Source of the DNA: Ignavibacteriales bacterium
GTDB lineage: Bacteria > Bacteroidota > Ignavibacteria > Ignavibacteriales > Melioribacteraceae
Assembly (NCBI GenBank): GCA_016177735.1
Contig: JACOUS010000023.1
Coordinates: 1-64,000, forward strand
Direction: 5' to 3'
Length of the DNA stretch: 64,000 nucleotides
Position numbers and translations under genes: made by a program. Of this stretch, positions 41,839 through 50,684 are shown piece by piece (the first letter of the stretch is position 1; the number at the start of each line of letters is the position of its first letter). The notes below the pieces were generated by a model. The model saw nothing but the letters and a program-made list of their open reading frames with translations, had not been told where the DNA came from and ran no database searches.

Positions 41839-43158
41839 ATGGCTTTTAGGAAGTTCAAAGATATTCATTATTACGTAGGGGGAATAATAATTCTCACCGC
41901 TGCTCTCTACTTCTTATTCTCGCGGACGAATCAAAACAACTCCGGCAAAGAAAACTCAACTATAATTTATCTTGCCGGGCACATCACCAACGCACATCAA
42001 ATTGTAATAGATAATTTCAACAAACTGCAGAAAGGCAGAATAATTGTAAAAACAGTTAACCTGAGTTTCAAGAAATTCAGTACGGATGAAAAAAAAGAAC
42101 TCTTTGCAAGATTTTTACGAAGCGAGAGTGACAAGATCGATATTTTTTTGATAGACCAAATTTGGGTGCCGCGCTTTGCAAAATGGAGCGAGCCGCTCGA
42201 AAAACATTTTTCGTACGGCGCACGGCAAACGTTAATGCCAGCCGGACTCGAATCGTGCAGCGACGGCAAGCATCTCGTTGCAATTCCGCTGTTCCTCGAT
42301 ATTGCAATGATGTATTACAGAGAAGATTTATTGCGCGGATACACAGATTACGTTTCAGTTAAAAAAAAATTAGATAACTCAATTACGTGGGAAGATTTTA
42401 CCAAACTCGGCGAGAGTTTGAAAAAAGAAGGCAGACCGTTTTACACTTTTCAAGGAAAAGCTTACGAAGGTTTGATGTGCAGTTTTATCGAACTGATGGC
42501 TTCACAAAACATGACTCTTTATAAAAATCGCAAACTTCAACTGAACACTCCCGAGGCAAGAAAAGCTTTACAACTTCTTGTTGACCTCGTTCATAAATAT
42601 AAATTATCTTCGAGCCGTGTGATGGAGTTTGAAGAAAATCAAAGTTACGATTACTTTGTTGAAAACGACGGATTCTTTTTGCGCGGCTGGCCGAATCTCG
42701 GCTGGCATTTCAAACCGGATTCTGTGCAAGCGGTTAGAATTTCCAACATGCGTAAAACTTTGCTGCCGCATTTTGCCGGACAAAGAAAAACTTCAATACT
42801 TGGCGGATGGAATATGATGGTTTCCAAGTTTTCAAAAAATAAACCGGAAGCAATTCAATTTATTAAATATTGGATCGGCGAAGAAGCTCAGAAGATTATG
42901 TATGAAGTCGGGGGATTTCTTCCGGTTAATAAAAATCTTTATGTTGACGAAGCATACGTAAAAAAGCATCCCGAACTTTTGCTTTATAAAGAAATTATTC
43001 CGAAAGGATTCCACAGACCGTTTTTGAGAGACTACACAAAAATATCGGGAATAATTTCCAGCTATGTTAATCAAGCTCTCTTCGGCAGATTAAATGTGAA
43101 TGAAGCGTTGAAACTTGCCGAAGATAAAATAAATTCCGATTTGTTGATAATACAATGA
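41839..43158 (+). CDS. membrane-anchored family 1 extracellular solute-binding protein
   Basis: A 439-residue protein from ATG 41839. One N-terminal transmembrane helix (about 10-28, YYVGGIIILTAALYFLFS) lacks a lipobox Cys, then a sugar ABC-type solute-binding fold follows: TIIYLAGHITNAHQIVIDNFNKLQ, IDIFLIDQIWVPRFAKWSEPLEK, LVAIPLFLDIAMMYYREDLL, then FLRGWPNLGWHF and GGWNMMVSKFSKNKPEAIQFIKYW. No permease or ATPase genes are near. Its last four bases (ATGA) overlap the start of the histidine kinase, so it is more likely a periplasmic sensor subunit that presents bound sugar to the kinase than a transporter part. The ligand is unknown; an oligosaccharide is likely from context. Confidence 0.85.
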   Translation: MAFRKFKDIHYYVGGIIILTAALYFLFSRTNQNNSGKENSTIIYLAGHITNAHQIVIDNFNKLQKGRIIVKTVNLSFKKFSTDEKKELFARFLRSESDKIDIFLIDQIWVPRFAKWSEPLEKHFSYGARQTLMPAGLESCSDGKHLVAIPLFLDIAMMYYREDLLRGYTDYVSVKKKLDNSITWEDFTKLGESLKKEGRPFYTFQGKAYEGLMCSFIELMASQNMTLYKNRKLQLNTPEARKALQLLVDLVHKYKLSSSRVMEFEENQSYDYFVENDGFFLRGWPNLGWHFKPDSVQAVRISNMRKTLLPHFAGQRKTSILGGWNMMVSKFSKNKPEAIQFIKYWIGEEAQKIMYEVGGFLPVNKNLYVDEAYVKKHPELLLYKEIIPKGFHRPFLRDYTKISGIISSYVNQALFGRLNVNEALKLAEDKINSDLLIIQ

Positions 43159-44624
43159 CAAAGAAACGAAAAAAATTTTTTAAGATCGATTTCCGTCTGC
43201 TTCTCTTTCTATTAATTTTGATAATCGGTGCACAGCTTGTGCTTACTTTCTATTCGCAAAATGCTTTCCATTCTTTTTTAATCAGCACTCAGGATTGGTA
43301 TCAAAATTTTTCCGTTAAGAGAATTGCAAACCTCACTTCAACTTCGCTTGAACTGCTTGTTGAAACACAGATCAGCAAAAAGAATTTAGACCCGGTCCAG
43401 AAAAACAGAATCATAAAAAGTTTTGATATAATTTTCAGCCAGCACATTATGGAAAAGAATGCAGAAGAAATCTGCTTGTTTGTTTATTATCAAAATAAAT
43501 TTGTTCCGGTTGATGACGGGCACGCACTTTTCTCGATCATTGCCGATGAACGACCATCGGTTATCGACACAGTTAATTACCCCGAAGCGCAAAAACTTTT
43601 TTATTCGATTAAAGACGATTTGATTCAATCGGAAAAAATGCGCGTTGTTGTCAAAGACGAAAAAGAATTTTATGTCTTCGCACCGTTCGCGCCAAACGGA
43701 GAATTTCTCGGCGTGCTGTATATGAAAGTGATTCCGGATTTCAACCCGATTTCGAACGAGTTTGTCGGCAGTTATAATAATGCGGCAATCATTTATGTTC
43801 TTCTTGTTTCCGCCGGCTTGATTCTGATATACATTGTTTTTTCATATACTCTTAATGAAAAAGAAAAAGCACAAGAGCTTGCTTACCGCGAACATGAAAT
43901 GTTGATGAAAGAAAAAATCGAAAGAGAGAAAGAGAACACTTTTACGAGAAGAATTTATCATGCTTATCACAAAGCCGAAAAGGTGATCGGGTTCATTAAT
44001 ATGGACCTCGAACTTCTCAAAAGCCGGAATGTTGACGAAATAAAAGAAAGGGTGCGCAAGTATTCTAATTTTATCGGGCGGGTTATTTATGATATGAAAT
44101 ATTACGATCCGCCGATTCACAGTATAATCAATCCGATCTTCCAAACGGACATTAACGAGGTCTGCAGATTTATTATCGACAATCTCTTTCTGCGTATTTA
44201 TAAATCTTCGAAGATGTTTGCCTTCAAAACCGATTTTGATGAAAATCTGCCGGTAATAAATGTGAACGAATATGTTATCTGGGAAGTTGTTGAACCGATT
44301 CTGCAAAACAGCATAACGCACAATTCCGACCGCAAAATTGAAATTAGCGTATCAACAAAATATGATGCGGTAGAAAAAAAGATTTTTATTTTTATCGCCG
44401 ATAACGGAAAAGGAATTTTGCCCGAACTGCTTGAGAAGAGCGAAGAAAAGATTCAGAAATTATTTCTTGAAAATGTTTCGACGAAAAATCTTGTTGACGG
44501 GCAGTACGGCTTCGGGTGTTACATTGCACACACGCTTGCGGTCAAATACTGCGGATGGAATATGAGTGTGCAAAATCTTTTGCCCGAAGGTTGTATGTTT
44601 GCAATCGAAATTTCGGTTAACTGA
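43155..44624 (+). CDS. membrane sensor histidine kinase
   Basis: A 489-residue kinase. TM1 is about 13-33 and TM2 about 210-232, enclosing a periplasmic sensing domain of about 175 residues. A coiled linker (LNEKEKAQELAYREHEM) leads to a dimerisation region with RRIYHAYHKAEKVIGFINMDLELL, which replaces the usual HELRTPL H-box; His residues are present, but the phospho-acceptor is not certain. The ATPase domain has an N-box (EPILQNSITHN), a G1 box (IADNGKGI) and a G2-like GQYGFGCYIAH. It overlaps the solute-binding gene by four bases and precedes the sigma-54 regulator by 49, forming a three-gene signalling operon. It probably phosphorylates that regulator in response to the bound ligand. Confidence 0.85.
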   Translation: MTKKRKKFFKIDFRLLLFLLILIIGAQLVLTFYSQNAFHSFLISTQDWYQNFSVKRIANLTSTSLELLVETQISKKNLDPVQKNRIIKSFDIIFSQHIMEKNAEEICLFVYYQNKFVPVDDGHALFSIIADERPSVIDTVNYPEAQKLFYSIKDDLIQSEKMRVVVKDEKEFYVFAPFAPNGEFLGVLYMKVIPDFNPISNEFVGSYNNAAIIYVLLVSAGLILIYIVFSYTLNEKEKAQELAYREHEMLMKEKIEREKENTFTRRIYHAYHKAEKVIGFINMDLELLKSRNVDEIKERVRKYSNFIGRVIYDMKYYDPPIHSIINPIFQTDINEVCRFIIDNLFLRIYKSSKMFAFKTDFDENLPVINVNEYVIWEVVEPILQNSITHNSDRKIEISVSTKYDAVEKKIFIFIADNGKGILPELLEKSEEKIQKLFLENVSTKNLVDGQYGFGCYIAHTLAVKYCGWNMSVQNLLPEGCMFAIEISVN

Positions 44625-44673
44625 ATTGAAGTGGTAAAAAAAATTAGTACAAACAATTTACAAAAAGAAGACA

Positions 44674-46122
44674 ATGGAAAAAATTAAAATACTTTTGATA
44701 GAAGACGAAGAGTTTGATGTTCAACGTGTTCTGAAAACAGTTAATCTTCAATCCGAACAATTGGAAATAGCAGAAATAGTTTCAGACGGCAAAAGCGCGT
44801 TGGAATTGATCGAAGCCGAACCAAACCGTTTTGATGTTGTTATCATGGATTTCCAAATTGCCGGCGGATTGATGGGCGAAGAGTTGATAAGCGAAATAAA
44901 AAAAATTAGTCCGTGCATGCAGATAATTGTTATCACAAAACTCACGCTTAACGATAACCGCTTCGAATTTGCAAACCGGCTTTTGAAGATCGGTGCATTT
45001 TGGTACTGCACAAAATATCCGACACACATTATGGAGTACATTTATCAACCGACGGATTTTTTGATCAGCATTCACAACGCATATCAGAAAAAAATGCTCG
45101 AGCTCGGCAAGTTCGAGTATGATAAAAAGATGAGCAGCAACATCGGCATAATCATGGAATCGAAAAAAATTATCGGTTCATCGGAACAAATAAAATTGTT
45201 GAACTCGATGATAATGAAATATGCATCGCGCGATGTGAATGTATTAATTTACGGTGAATCCGGAACGGGCAAAGAACTTGTTGCGTACAATCTTCATTAC
45301 AACAGTCCGAGAAAATTTGAAAATTTTGTTAGGATAAACTGCGGCAGTATTCCGCACGATTTAATCGAGAGCGAACTTTTCGGATACGAAAAATTTGCTT
45401 TCACCGGTGCGAACAAAGATAAAAAAGGTTTGTTCGAAATTGCCGATAACGGAACGGTTTTTCTTGATGAGATTGCCGATCTGCCTCTCAACACGCAGTC
45501 AAAACTTCTGCGTGTTCTGCAAGACGGAGAAATTGAAAAGATCGGGCGTTCGGAAACAATTAAAGTTAACGTGCGCGTAATTGCCGCATCAAATAAAAAT
45601 CTTGAAGATGAAGTCCGCGCAAAAAGATTCCGCGAAGATTTGTATTACCGTCTCAACATTATTCCGATTATAATTCCCCCTTTGCGCGAGCGGAAAGACG
45701 ACATAAAGGAATTACTCAACTTTTTTATTTTGAAATACAGCGACTCTCTGCGTTTGGATAAACCTATTTTCAGTGATGAAGCAGTAGAGGAAATTATGAA
45801 TTACGGCTGGCCCGGCAACGTGAGGGAACTAAAAAGTTTTGCGCAGAGAATTCTTTTCATCGATTCGAACACAATCGGTGCAGATGTTGTGCGCATATCG
45901 CTAAACAATCTTCATCTTTCACACAAAAATGAAGATGCAATACTCGATCATCTTTTTGATGTTGAGAAGATTCTTTATCTGCGCGAGTTTGAAAAAACCG
46001 CACGCTCAAAATATATTCAGTTTGTAAGAGAAAATTCATCGAGCGATAAACAAGCTGCAGAGAAACTCGGCATAGCTCAGCCTAACTTTTCAAGATTGTG
46101 CAAAGAGCTTAATCTCAAATAG
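44674..46122 (+). CDS. sigma-54-dependent response regulator (NtrC type)
   Basis: A 482-residue regulator. The receiver domain (1-125) has the acidic pair Glu10-Asp11, phospho-acceptor Asp59, Thr88 and Lys114. The AAA+ domain (about 168-400) has Walker A GESGTGKE (194-201), Walker B VFLDE (262-266) and arginine-finger region VRVIAASNKNLEDEVRAKRFREDLYYRLN. The C-terminal Fis-type helix-turn-helix (about 440-482) ends DKQAAEKLGIAQPNFSRLCKEL. The sigma-54 contact loop, normally GAFTGA, reads FAFTGA (241-246); the codons are TTT GCT TTC ACC GGT GCG. Partner of the upstream kinase. Likely targets are sigma-54 promoters of nearby glycan genes; one candidate lies about 100 bp after its own stop codon. 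Confidence 0.92.
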   Translation: MEKIKILLIEDEEFDVQRVLKTVNLQSEQLEIAEIVSDGKSALELIEAEPNRFDVVIMDFQIAGGLMGEELISEIKKISPCMQIIVITKLTLNDNRFEFANRLLKIGAFWYCTKYPTHIMEYIYQPTDFLISIHNAYQKKMLELGKFEYDKKMSSNIGIIMESKKIIGSSEQIKLLNSMIMKYASRDVNVLIYGESGTGKELVAYNLHYNSPRKFENFVRINCGSIPHDLIESELFGYEKFAFTGANKDKKGLFEIADNGTVFLDEIADLPLNTQSKLLRVLQDGEIEKIGRSETIKVNVRVIAASNKNLEDEVRAKRFREDLYYRLNIIPIIIPPLRERKDDIKELLNFFILKYSDSLRLDKPIFSDEAVEEIMNYGWPGNVRELKSFAQRILFIDSNTIGADVVRISLNNLHLSHKNEDAILDHLFDVEKILYLREFEKTARSKYIQFVRENSSSDKQAAEKLGIAQPNFSRLCKELNLK

Positions 46123-46222
46123 GATATATCATATTTATATAGCCTCATATCAATCTGATATTTTTTCTCTCCTCATTAAAATTAAAATCCGCACACAGTA
46201 AATCTTTTTGCAAAATTTTTTG

Positions 46223-46238
46223 TGGCACACGGATTGTC
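46223..46238 (+). promoter_or_regulatory. candidate sigma-54 (-24/-12) promoter
   Basis: TGGCACACGGATTGTC fits the consensus TGGCAC-N5-TTGC with a single change: the -12 element is TTGT. GG and the -12 dinucleotide are separated by the required 10 bases. It lies between the sigma-54 regulator gene and the SGNH-like gene, about 108 bp upstream of the likely GTG start. Confidence 0.4.
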
Positions 46239-46268
46239 TTTGTTTTACAAAATTGTATTTGCTTCGTG

Positions 46269-46307
46269 CCTTTGTGATAAATGGAACAGAAACATTTATC
46301 ACAAAGG
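46269..46307. repeat. perfect 15-bp inverted repeat upstream of the SGNH gene
   Basis: CCTTTGTGATAAATG (46269-46283) and CATTTATCACAAAGG (46293-46307) are exact inverted copies around a 9-base loop. It lies just downstream of the candidate sigma-54 promoter, so it would be in the 5' leader. It belongs to the loose CTTTGTG/CACAAAG repeat family seen elsewhere. Confidence 0.65.
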
Positions 46308-46345
46308 ATCACAAAGAATTTTCACACAGACTAACAAAAAATTTT

Positions 46346-47716
46346 GTGAAAAATTATAAAGTAAGAATAGCCGTATCGATAGCCGCGTTTGTTTTCCTTT
46401 CGCTTGCAGCGCTGGAAATTATGTACTCGATTTTAAATTCCGGCGAGAACAATTTTTTTCTGCTTAAAGAAGGAACGAACGGAAAGGAAGTAGTTTTCAA
46501 TTATTCGCTGCTCAATAAATATTACAACAACGTAACATCAACTCCGTATAATTTTTGTACATCGTTTGATCTGAAAAAGCACGGGAATGTTTACAGAGTT
46601 TTTTTACTCGGTGAAGCGTCTGTTTCCGGCTGGCCGTATTCTACAAACCAATCACTGCAAAAAAAGATTGAAAAGATTACCGGTGAAAATCATAAAGGTA
46701 AAAGTGCCGAAATAATTACGCTTAGTTTTGCCGGTTTCAATTCATCGCAAGCGCTTGATCTCGTTAAAGAAATTTTTGAGTACAAACCCGATCTTATAAT
46801 TATTTATACCGGGCACAACGAATTCTACGGTTACAACGGATGCACAACAACTTACGGCAAAACAAATTTATTCATAACCGAGGCGGTTGAAAATATTTTT
46901 ATCAGATCGGGAATCATTAAAACAATTTCATACGACAGCAAATACGACGATCTCGAAGTATTGCTTCCGTTAAATGCCGGTGAGAAAATTTTGCATCCCG
47001 ATCAGAAAAAGTATGTCGAGATAAAAGAACAATTCTTTACGAACATTTCCAAGATTGCATCGCTCTGCAAAGAAAACAAAACAGAATTAGTAATCTCAAC
47101 TTTGGCAGATAATTATATGCTTCCGCCGGTGGGTGTAATGAATCTCAGCGAAAATATCAGCGCCGATTTGATTTACAACAACGCACGCATGGCTTTGATG
47201 AGAGACGGTGATCAAAACGAAGCATTGAATCTTTTTCAGAAATCGAAAGACATGGATGCGCTCCGGCTTCGCATTCCCGAAGAATTCGGCGCGGGTATCA
47301 AACAAATTTCTTCGGAACAGAAAATTCTTCTCGCCGATTTGAAATCTGAATTTATGAAACAAAGTACAAGCCGGATTCCCGGCAACGATCTCTTCGGCGA
47401 TTACTTTCATCCGAATGAAAAAGGATTAGAAATAATTGCACGCGTTTATGCCGAAATTATTCTTGATAGAATTGGCAAAAATAAAAGTGCCGTACAAAAC
47501 GAAACAGAAACTGACCAATTCACAAAAGATAATTCGATTGAAACGGCAGGTGATTTACTGCTTGCGAGAATGCGGATTGACAGGTCGCTCAACTTATTGA
47601 AAGAGCAGAATTTTTTTCAAAGCAGTGAGTGGATCCCAAATTCAAAATATCGTTTTGAGCAAAATAAAAATTCCGGTTTTGAGCCGGTGCATGAAAGTTA
47701 CAATATGGGAGAATAA
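46346..47716 (+). CDS. membrane-anchored SGNH/GDSL hydrolase-like protein
   Basis: A protein of about 456 residues from GTG 46346. The open frame extends to 46208, but the added part is encoded by the hairpin DNA. An N-terminal TM helix (about 5-28) anchors an SGNH-type domain: block I reads VFLLGEASVSGWPY (about 86-99, GEAS instead of GDS), block II-like LSFAGFNSSQALD, block III IIYTGHNEFYG and block V DYFHPNEKG (about 352-360). The fold suggests an esterase or acyl-hydrolase of envelope glycans; similar proteins often carry TPR regions. The C-terminal 90 residues are hydrophilic. It follows the sigma-54 regulator and may be its target. Confidence 0.7.
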   Translation: MKNYKVRIAVSIAAFVFLSLAALEIMYSILNSGENNFFLLKEGTNGKEVVFNYSLLNKYYNNVTSTPYNFCTSFDLKKHGNVYRVFLLGEASVSGWPYSTNQSLQKKIEKITGENHKGKSAEIITLSFAGFNSSQALDLVKEIFEYKPDLIIIYTGHNEFYGYNGCTTTYGKTNLFITEAVENIFIRSGIIKTISYDSKYDDLEVLLPLNAGEKILHPDQKKYVEIKEQFFTNISKIASLCKENKTELVISTLADNYMLPPVGVMNLSENISADLIYNNARMALMRDGDQNEALNLFQKSKDMDALRLRIPEEFGAGIKQISSEQKILLADLKSEFMKQSTSRIPGNDLFGDYFHPNEKGLEIIARVYAEIILDRIGKNKSAVQNETETDQFTKDNSIETAGDLLLARMRIDRSLNLLKEQNFFQSSEWIPNSKYRFEQNKNSGFEPVHESYNMGE

Positions 47717-47753
47717 TTCTTTGAAGAAATAAATCTGCATTGATTTGTTTTTG

Positions 47754-47816
47754 AATTGCGGCTAAAGCCAACATATTGTTAAACAAATAAACCGCGACCT
47801 AAAGGTCGTGGCAATT
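47754..47816. repeat. dispersed palindromic repeat, copy 2 (inverted)
   Basis: A 63-bp element with ends AATTGCGGCTAAAGCC and AGGTCGTGGCAATT, the reverse complement of the family member at 22479-22543. The arms are conserved while the central spacer has diverged. It lies 38 bp after the SGNH gene and 92 bp before the second TonB receptor. Confidence 0.8.
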
Positions 47817-47907
47817 GAAAAAAGTTAATAAAGAGATTTGCGCAGCAGAATTAAATGGGGATAAACAAATAAGCATTCAGCAAATACGATTTATCAAGGA
47901 GTAAATA

Positions 47908-50664
47908 ATGATTTTTCGAGAGAGGATACTCCCGTTTTTCATAATTCTATTTTTCTTTTTCTGTTTTAAAGCTTACGCACAAACCGGGAAAATTGCCGGA
48001 AGAGTTATTGATGCCGATACCGGAGAACCATTACCGTTTGTTAATGTTCTAATCGAAGGAAAACAAATCGGTGCGGCGACTGATCTTGACGGCTACTACG
48101 TAATATTAAATGTACGACCGGGCGAATATTCTTTGAAAGCTTCCGCAGTCGGATTTCAAAGCGTAACGGTTCAGCAAATAAAAGTTTCGATAGACCTCAC
48201 GACAAAAATTGATTTTAAACTTTCGCAAGCAAGTGTTTCGATCAGCGATCAAATTGTTATCACTGCACAGAAACCGCTTGTTGTAAAAGACCTCACTGCA
48301 TCCACTGCAAATATCGGCTCAAAAGAAATTGCTTCTCTGCCGGTCACGGAATTTGAAGATGTATTGAGACTTCAAGCCGGGTTTGTCGGCGGCACAGTAC
48401 GAGGCGGCAGAAGAGGCGAAATTGTTTACGCGATTGACGGCGTGCCGGTTACCGATGTTTACGACGGAACAAATATTATCGATGTAGGCGCGAACGTAAT
48501 TGAAGAACTTCAATTTATCAGCGGCGCATTTAATGCCGAGTACGGCAAAGCTCTCTCTGCTTACGTTAATCTTGTTACAAAAGAAGGGGAAGAGAAATTC
48601 ACCGGCTCGTTCTCAACTTATTTCGGCGGACACCTCAGCAGTAACACAAATATTTTTCGCGATATTGATAACTTCAAACCGCTCTCGATCAAAAATTTTG
48701 AAGGAACTTTTAGCGGTCCGATATTCGGCAGAACGCTTTCGTTCTTTCTCAACTCGCGTTATAATTATTCCGGCGGATGGATCTACGGCAGAAGAGATTA
48801 CAATCCGTGGGACATTACTTACAATCTCGGACCAACCGATAATCTTCTTGAAAGATACCGTATCGAAAAAACCGGCGGCGGCGAAATTGTTCCGATGAAC
48901 TGGAACGAAAAAAAATATTTACAAGGCAAACTCACTTTCATTCCGGCTCAAGGTCTTAAAATAAATTATAACTACTTATTAGATAAGAACGAATTCAGAG
49001 AATACGATCATTCTTATTCGTTAAATCCCGGCGGCGATTACAAAAGATTTCTAACCGGTTTAACAAATATCTTATCGATCACACAAGCGCTCGGTTCGTA
49101 CAGTTTTTATCAAGCTAATTTTTCTTACATGCACAACGAGTACAAACATTTTGTGTACGAAGATTATAGAGATCCGCGTTACACAAATAGTTTGCTCGAA
49201 GATCAGGAACCGACCGATGTGCCGAGCTTGAATACCGGCGGAACAAAAAATCATAACTTCAGAAGATTCACCGGCACATATAGTGCAAAGATTGATTTTA
49301 CAACACAGCTTACAAAAGCTCATTTAATTAAAGCCGGCGTTGAATATAATTATCACACACTTTATCACAGCGATGCGCGCTTGCTTCAGCCGGCAGATGT
49401 TCTTCCTCCGCAGTCAACGGGAAATCCTTTCGTGCAATTATACATGCCCGACCCGAACAACCCGAATGAAAATTTGGCAATCGATACTTACTTGCGGCAT
49501 CCGGTGGAATTCTCTGCATACATTCAAGATAAAATTGAATTGATGGATTTGATTGTAAATCTCGGCATCCGCTTCGATGCATTCATGCCGGATGGAAATC
49601 TTCTGAACGATCCGGCCGACCCGAATATTTATCAACCGCGCAAACCTGAAAACATTGCAAAGTCTCTCGATGAAAGAAGAACATACTGGTACAAAAAGCC
49701 AACGAGCAAATATCAAGTTAGTCCGCGTCTTGGAATTGCATTCCCGATTACAGACATGGGAGTGATTCACATTTCGTACGGACACTTTTTCCAGATTCCG
49801 AACTTCCAATATTTGTATGCGAATCAGGAATATAAATTCGGAAGCGGAACCGGAAATTTGGGAGTTGCCGGCAATCCCGATTTAAAACCTGAACAAAGTA
49901 TCAACGGCGAAATCGGTTTGCAGCAGGCAATCACGGAAGATTTAACAATTGATATAACCGGATTTTTTAGAGATATCAGAAATCTTACCGGTACACGTTC
50001 CGATGAAATTGTTATGTACGGCGGTTCGAGCAGATATCATCAATATAAAAATACAGACTTCGGATTTGTGCGCGGCGTTGTTCTTTCGGTCGATAAAAAA
50101 TTCGGCGCCGGATGGTCTGCTTCGCTCGATTACACTTTGCAGACTGCAAAAGGAAATGCATCCGATCCGCAGGCAATACGAAATCAAATGGTCAGCGGTC
50201 AACTTCCTGAAATGCAATTGATTCCTCTCGATGTTGATCAGACACATACGGTTAATGCAACGTTTATTTATAACTCGCCGGACAGATGGGGATTCAGCGT
50301 AATCGGAAATTACGGAAGCGGATTGCCGTACACTCCGCGCGATTCAAAAAATATTTCCAAACTTCTTACCAACAGCGAATTGAAACCGGCAACTTACAAT
50401 CTCGATTTGCGTGTTTACAAAGATTTCATTTTCGGGAATATTCGTTTGAGTCTTTTCTCTCGCATCAATAATCTTCTAGATATTCTAAACCAACAATACG
50501 TTTATAACGACACCGGTTCTGCCGATTCAACGGAAAAAGAATATCAGTACGGTCAGCTTGATCTGCCTTCGCTTGTAAATACGCTCGATGAATATTACAG
50601 AAATCCTTCATACTACTCCGAGCCGAGAAGAATCGAGTTCGGGTGTTCAATCTATTTTGAATAA
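47908..50664 (+). CDS. TonB-dependent receptor with CarboxypepD_reg domain
   Basis: A 918-residue outer-membrane receptor. The signal peptide is 1-24 (ending FKAYAQ). The regulatory-like domain is at 25-113 (GKIAGRVIDADTGEPLPFVNV, GYYVILNVRPGEYSLKASAVGF). The plug is at about 125-230 with IASLPVTEFEDVLRLQAGFVGG and RGEIVYAIDGVPVTDVYDG. The barrel ends RRIEFGCSIYFE. AAGGAG lies 8 bases before ATG 47908. It starts a run of six same-strand genes for surface proteins and two glycosidases. It is not a close copy of the 36.5-kb receptor. The ligand is probably an alpha-glucan-like saccharide, judging by the GH66 gene downstream. No SusD gene follows. Confidence 0.9.
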   Translation: MIFRERILPFFIILFFFFCFKAYAQTGKIAGRVIDADTGEPLPFVNVLIEGKQIGAATDLDGYYVILNVRPGEYSLKASAVGFQSVTVQQIKVSIDLTTKIDFKLSQASVSISDQIVITAQKPLVVKDLTASTANIGSKEIASLPVTEFEDVLRLQAGFVGGTVRGGRRGEIVYAIDGVPVTDVYDGTNIIDVGANVIEELQFISGAFNAEYGKALSAYVNLVTKEGEEKFTGSFSTYFGGHLSSNTNIFRDIDNFKPLSIKNFEGTFSGPIFGRTLSFFLNSRYNYSGGWIYGRRDYNPWDITYNLGPTDNLLERYRIEKTGGGEIVPMNWNEKKYLQGKLTFIPAQGLKINYNYLLDKNEFREYDHSYSLNPGGDYKRFLTGLTNILSITQALGSYSFYQANFSYMHNEYKHFVYEDYRDPRYTNSLLEDQEPTDVPSLNTGGTKNHNFRRFTGTYSAKIDFTTQLTKAHLIKAGVEYNYHTLYHSDARLLQPADVLPPQSTGNPFVQLYMPDPNNPNENLAIDTYLRHPVEFSAYIQDKIELMDLIVNLGIRFDAFMPDGNLLNDPADPNIYQPRKPENIAKSLDERRTYWYKKPTSKYQVSPRLGIAFPITDMGVIHISYGHFFQIPNFQYLYANQEYKFGSGTGNLGVAGNPDLKPEQSINGEIGLQQAITEDLTIDITGFFRDIRNLTGTRSDEIVMYGGSSRYHQYKNTDFGFVRGVVLSVDKKFGAGWSASLDYTLQTAKGNASDPQAIRNQMVSGQLPEMQLIPLDVDQTHTVNATFIYNSPDRWGFSVIGNYGSGLPYTPRDSKNISKLLTNSELKPATYNLDLRVYKDFIFGNIRLSLFSRINNLLDILNQQYVYNDTGSADSTEKEYQYGQLDLPSLVNTLDEYYRNPSYYSEPRRIEFGCSIYFE

Positions 50665-50684
50665 TTCTAATTGCGGATGATGTT

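Noticed and set aside
41361-41849. Open frames of 82 and 62 codons between the beta-helix and sensor genes
   Set aside because: The first covers the terminator hairpin and inverted repeats, the second is AT-rich filler; neither has protein-like features.
41839-43158. Binding protein considered as part of an ABC sugar importer
   Set aside because: No permease or ATPase gene within the window, an anchor helix in place of a lipobox, and overlap with a kinase gene.
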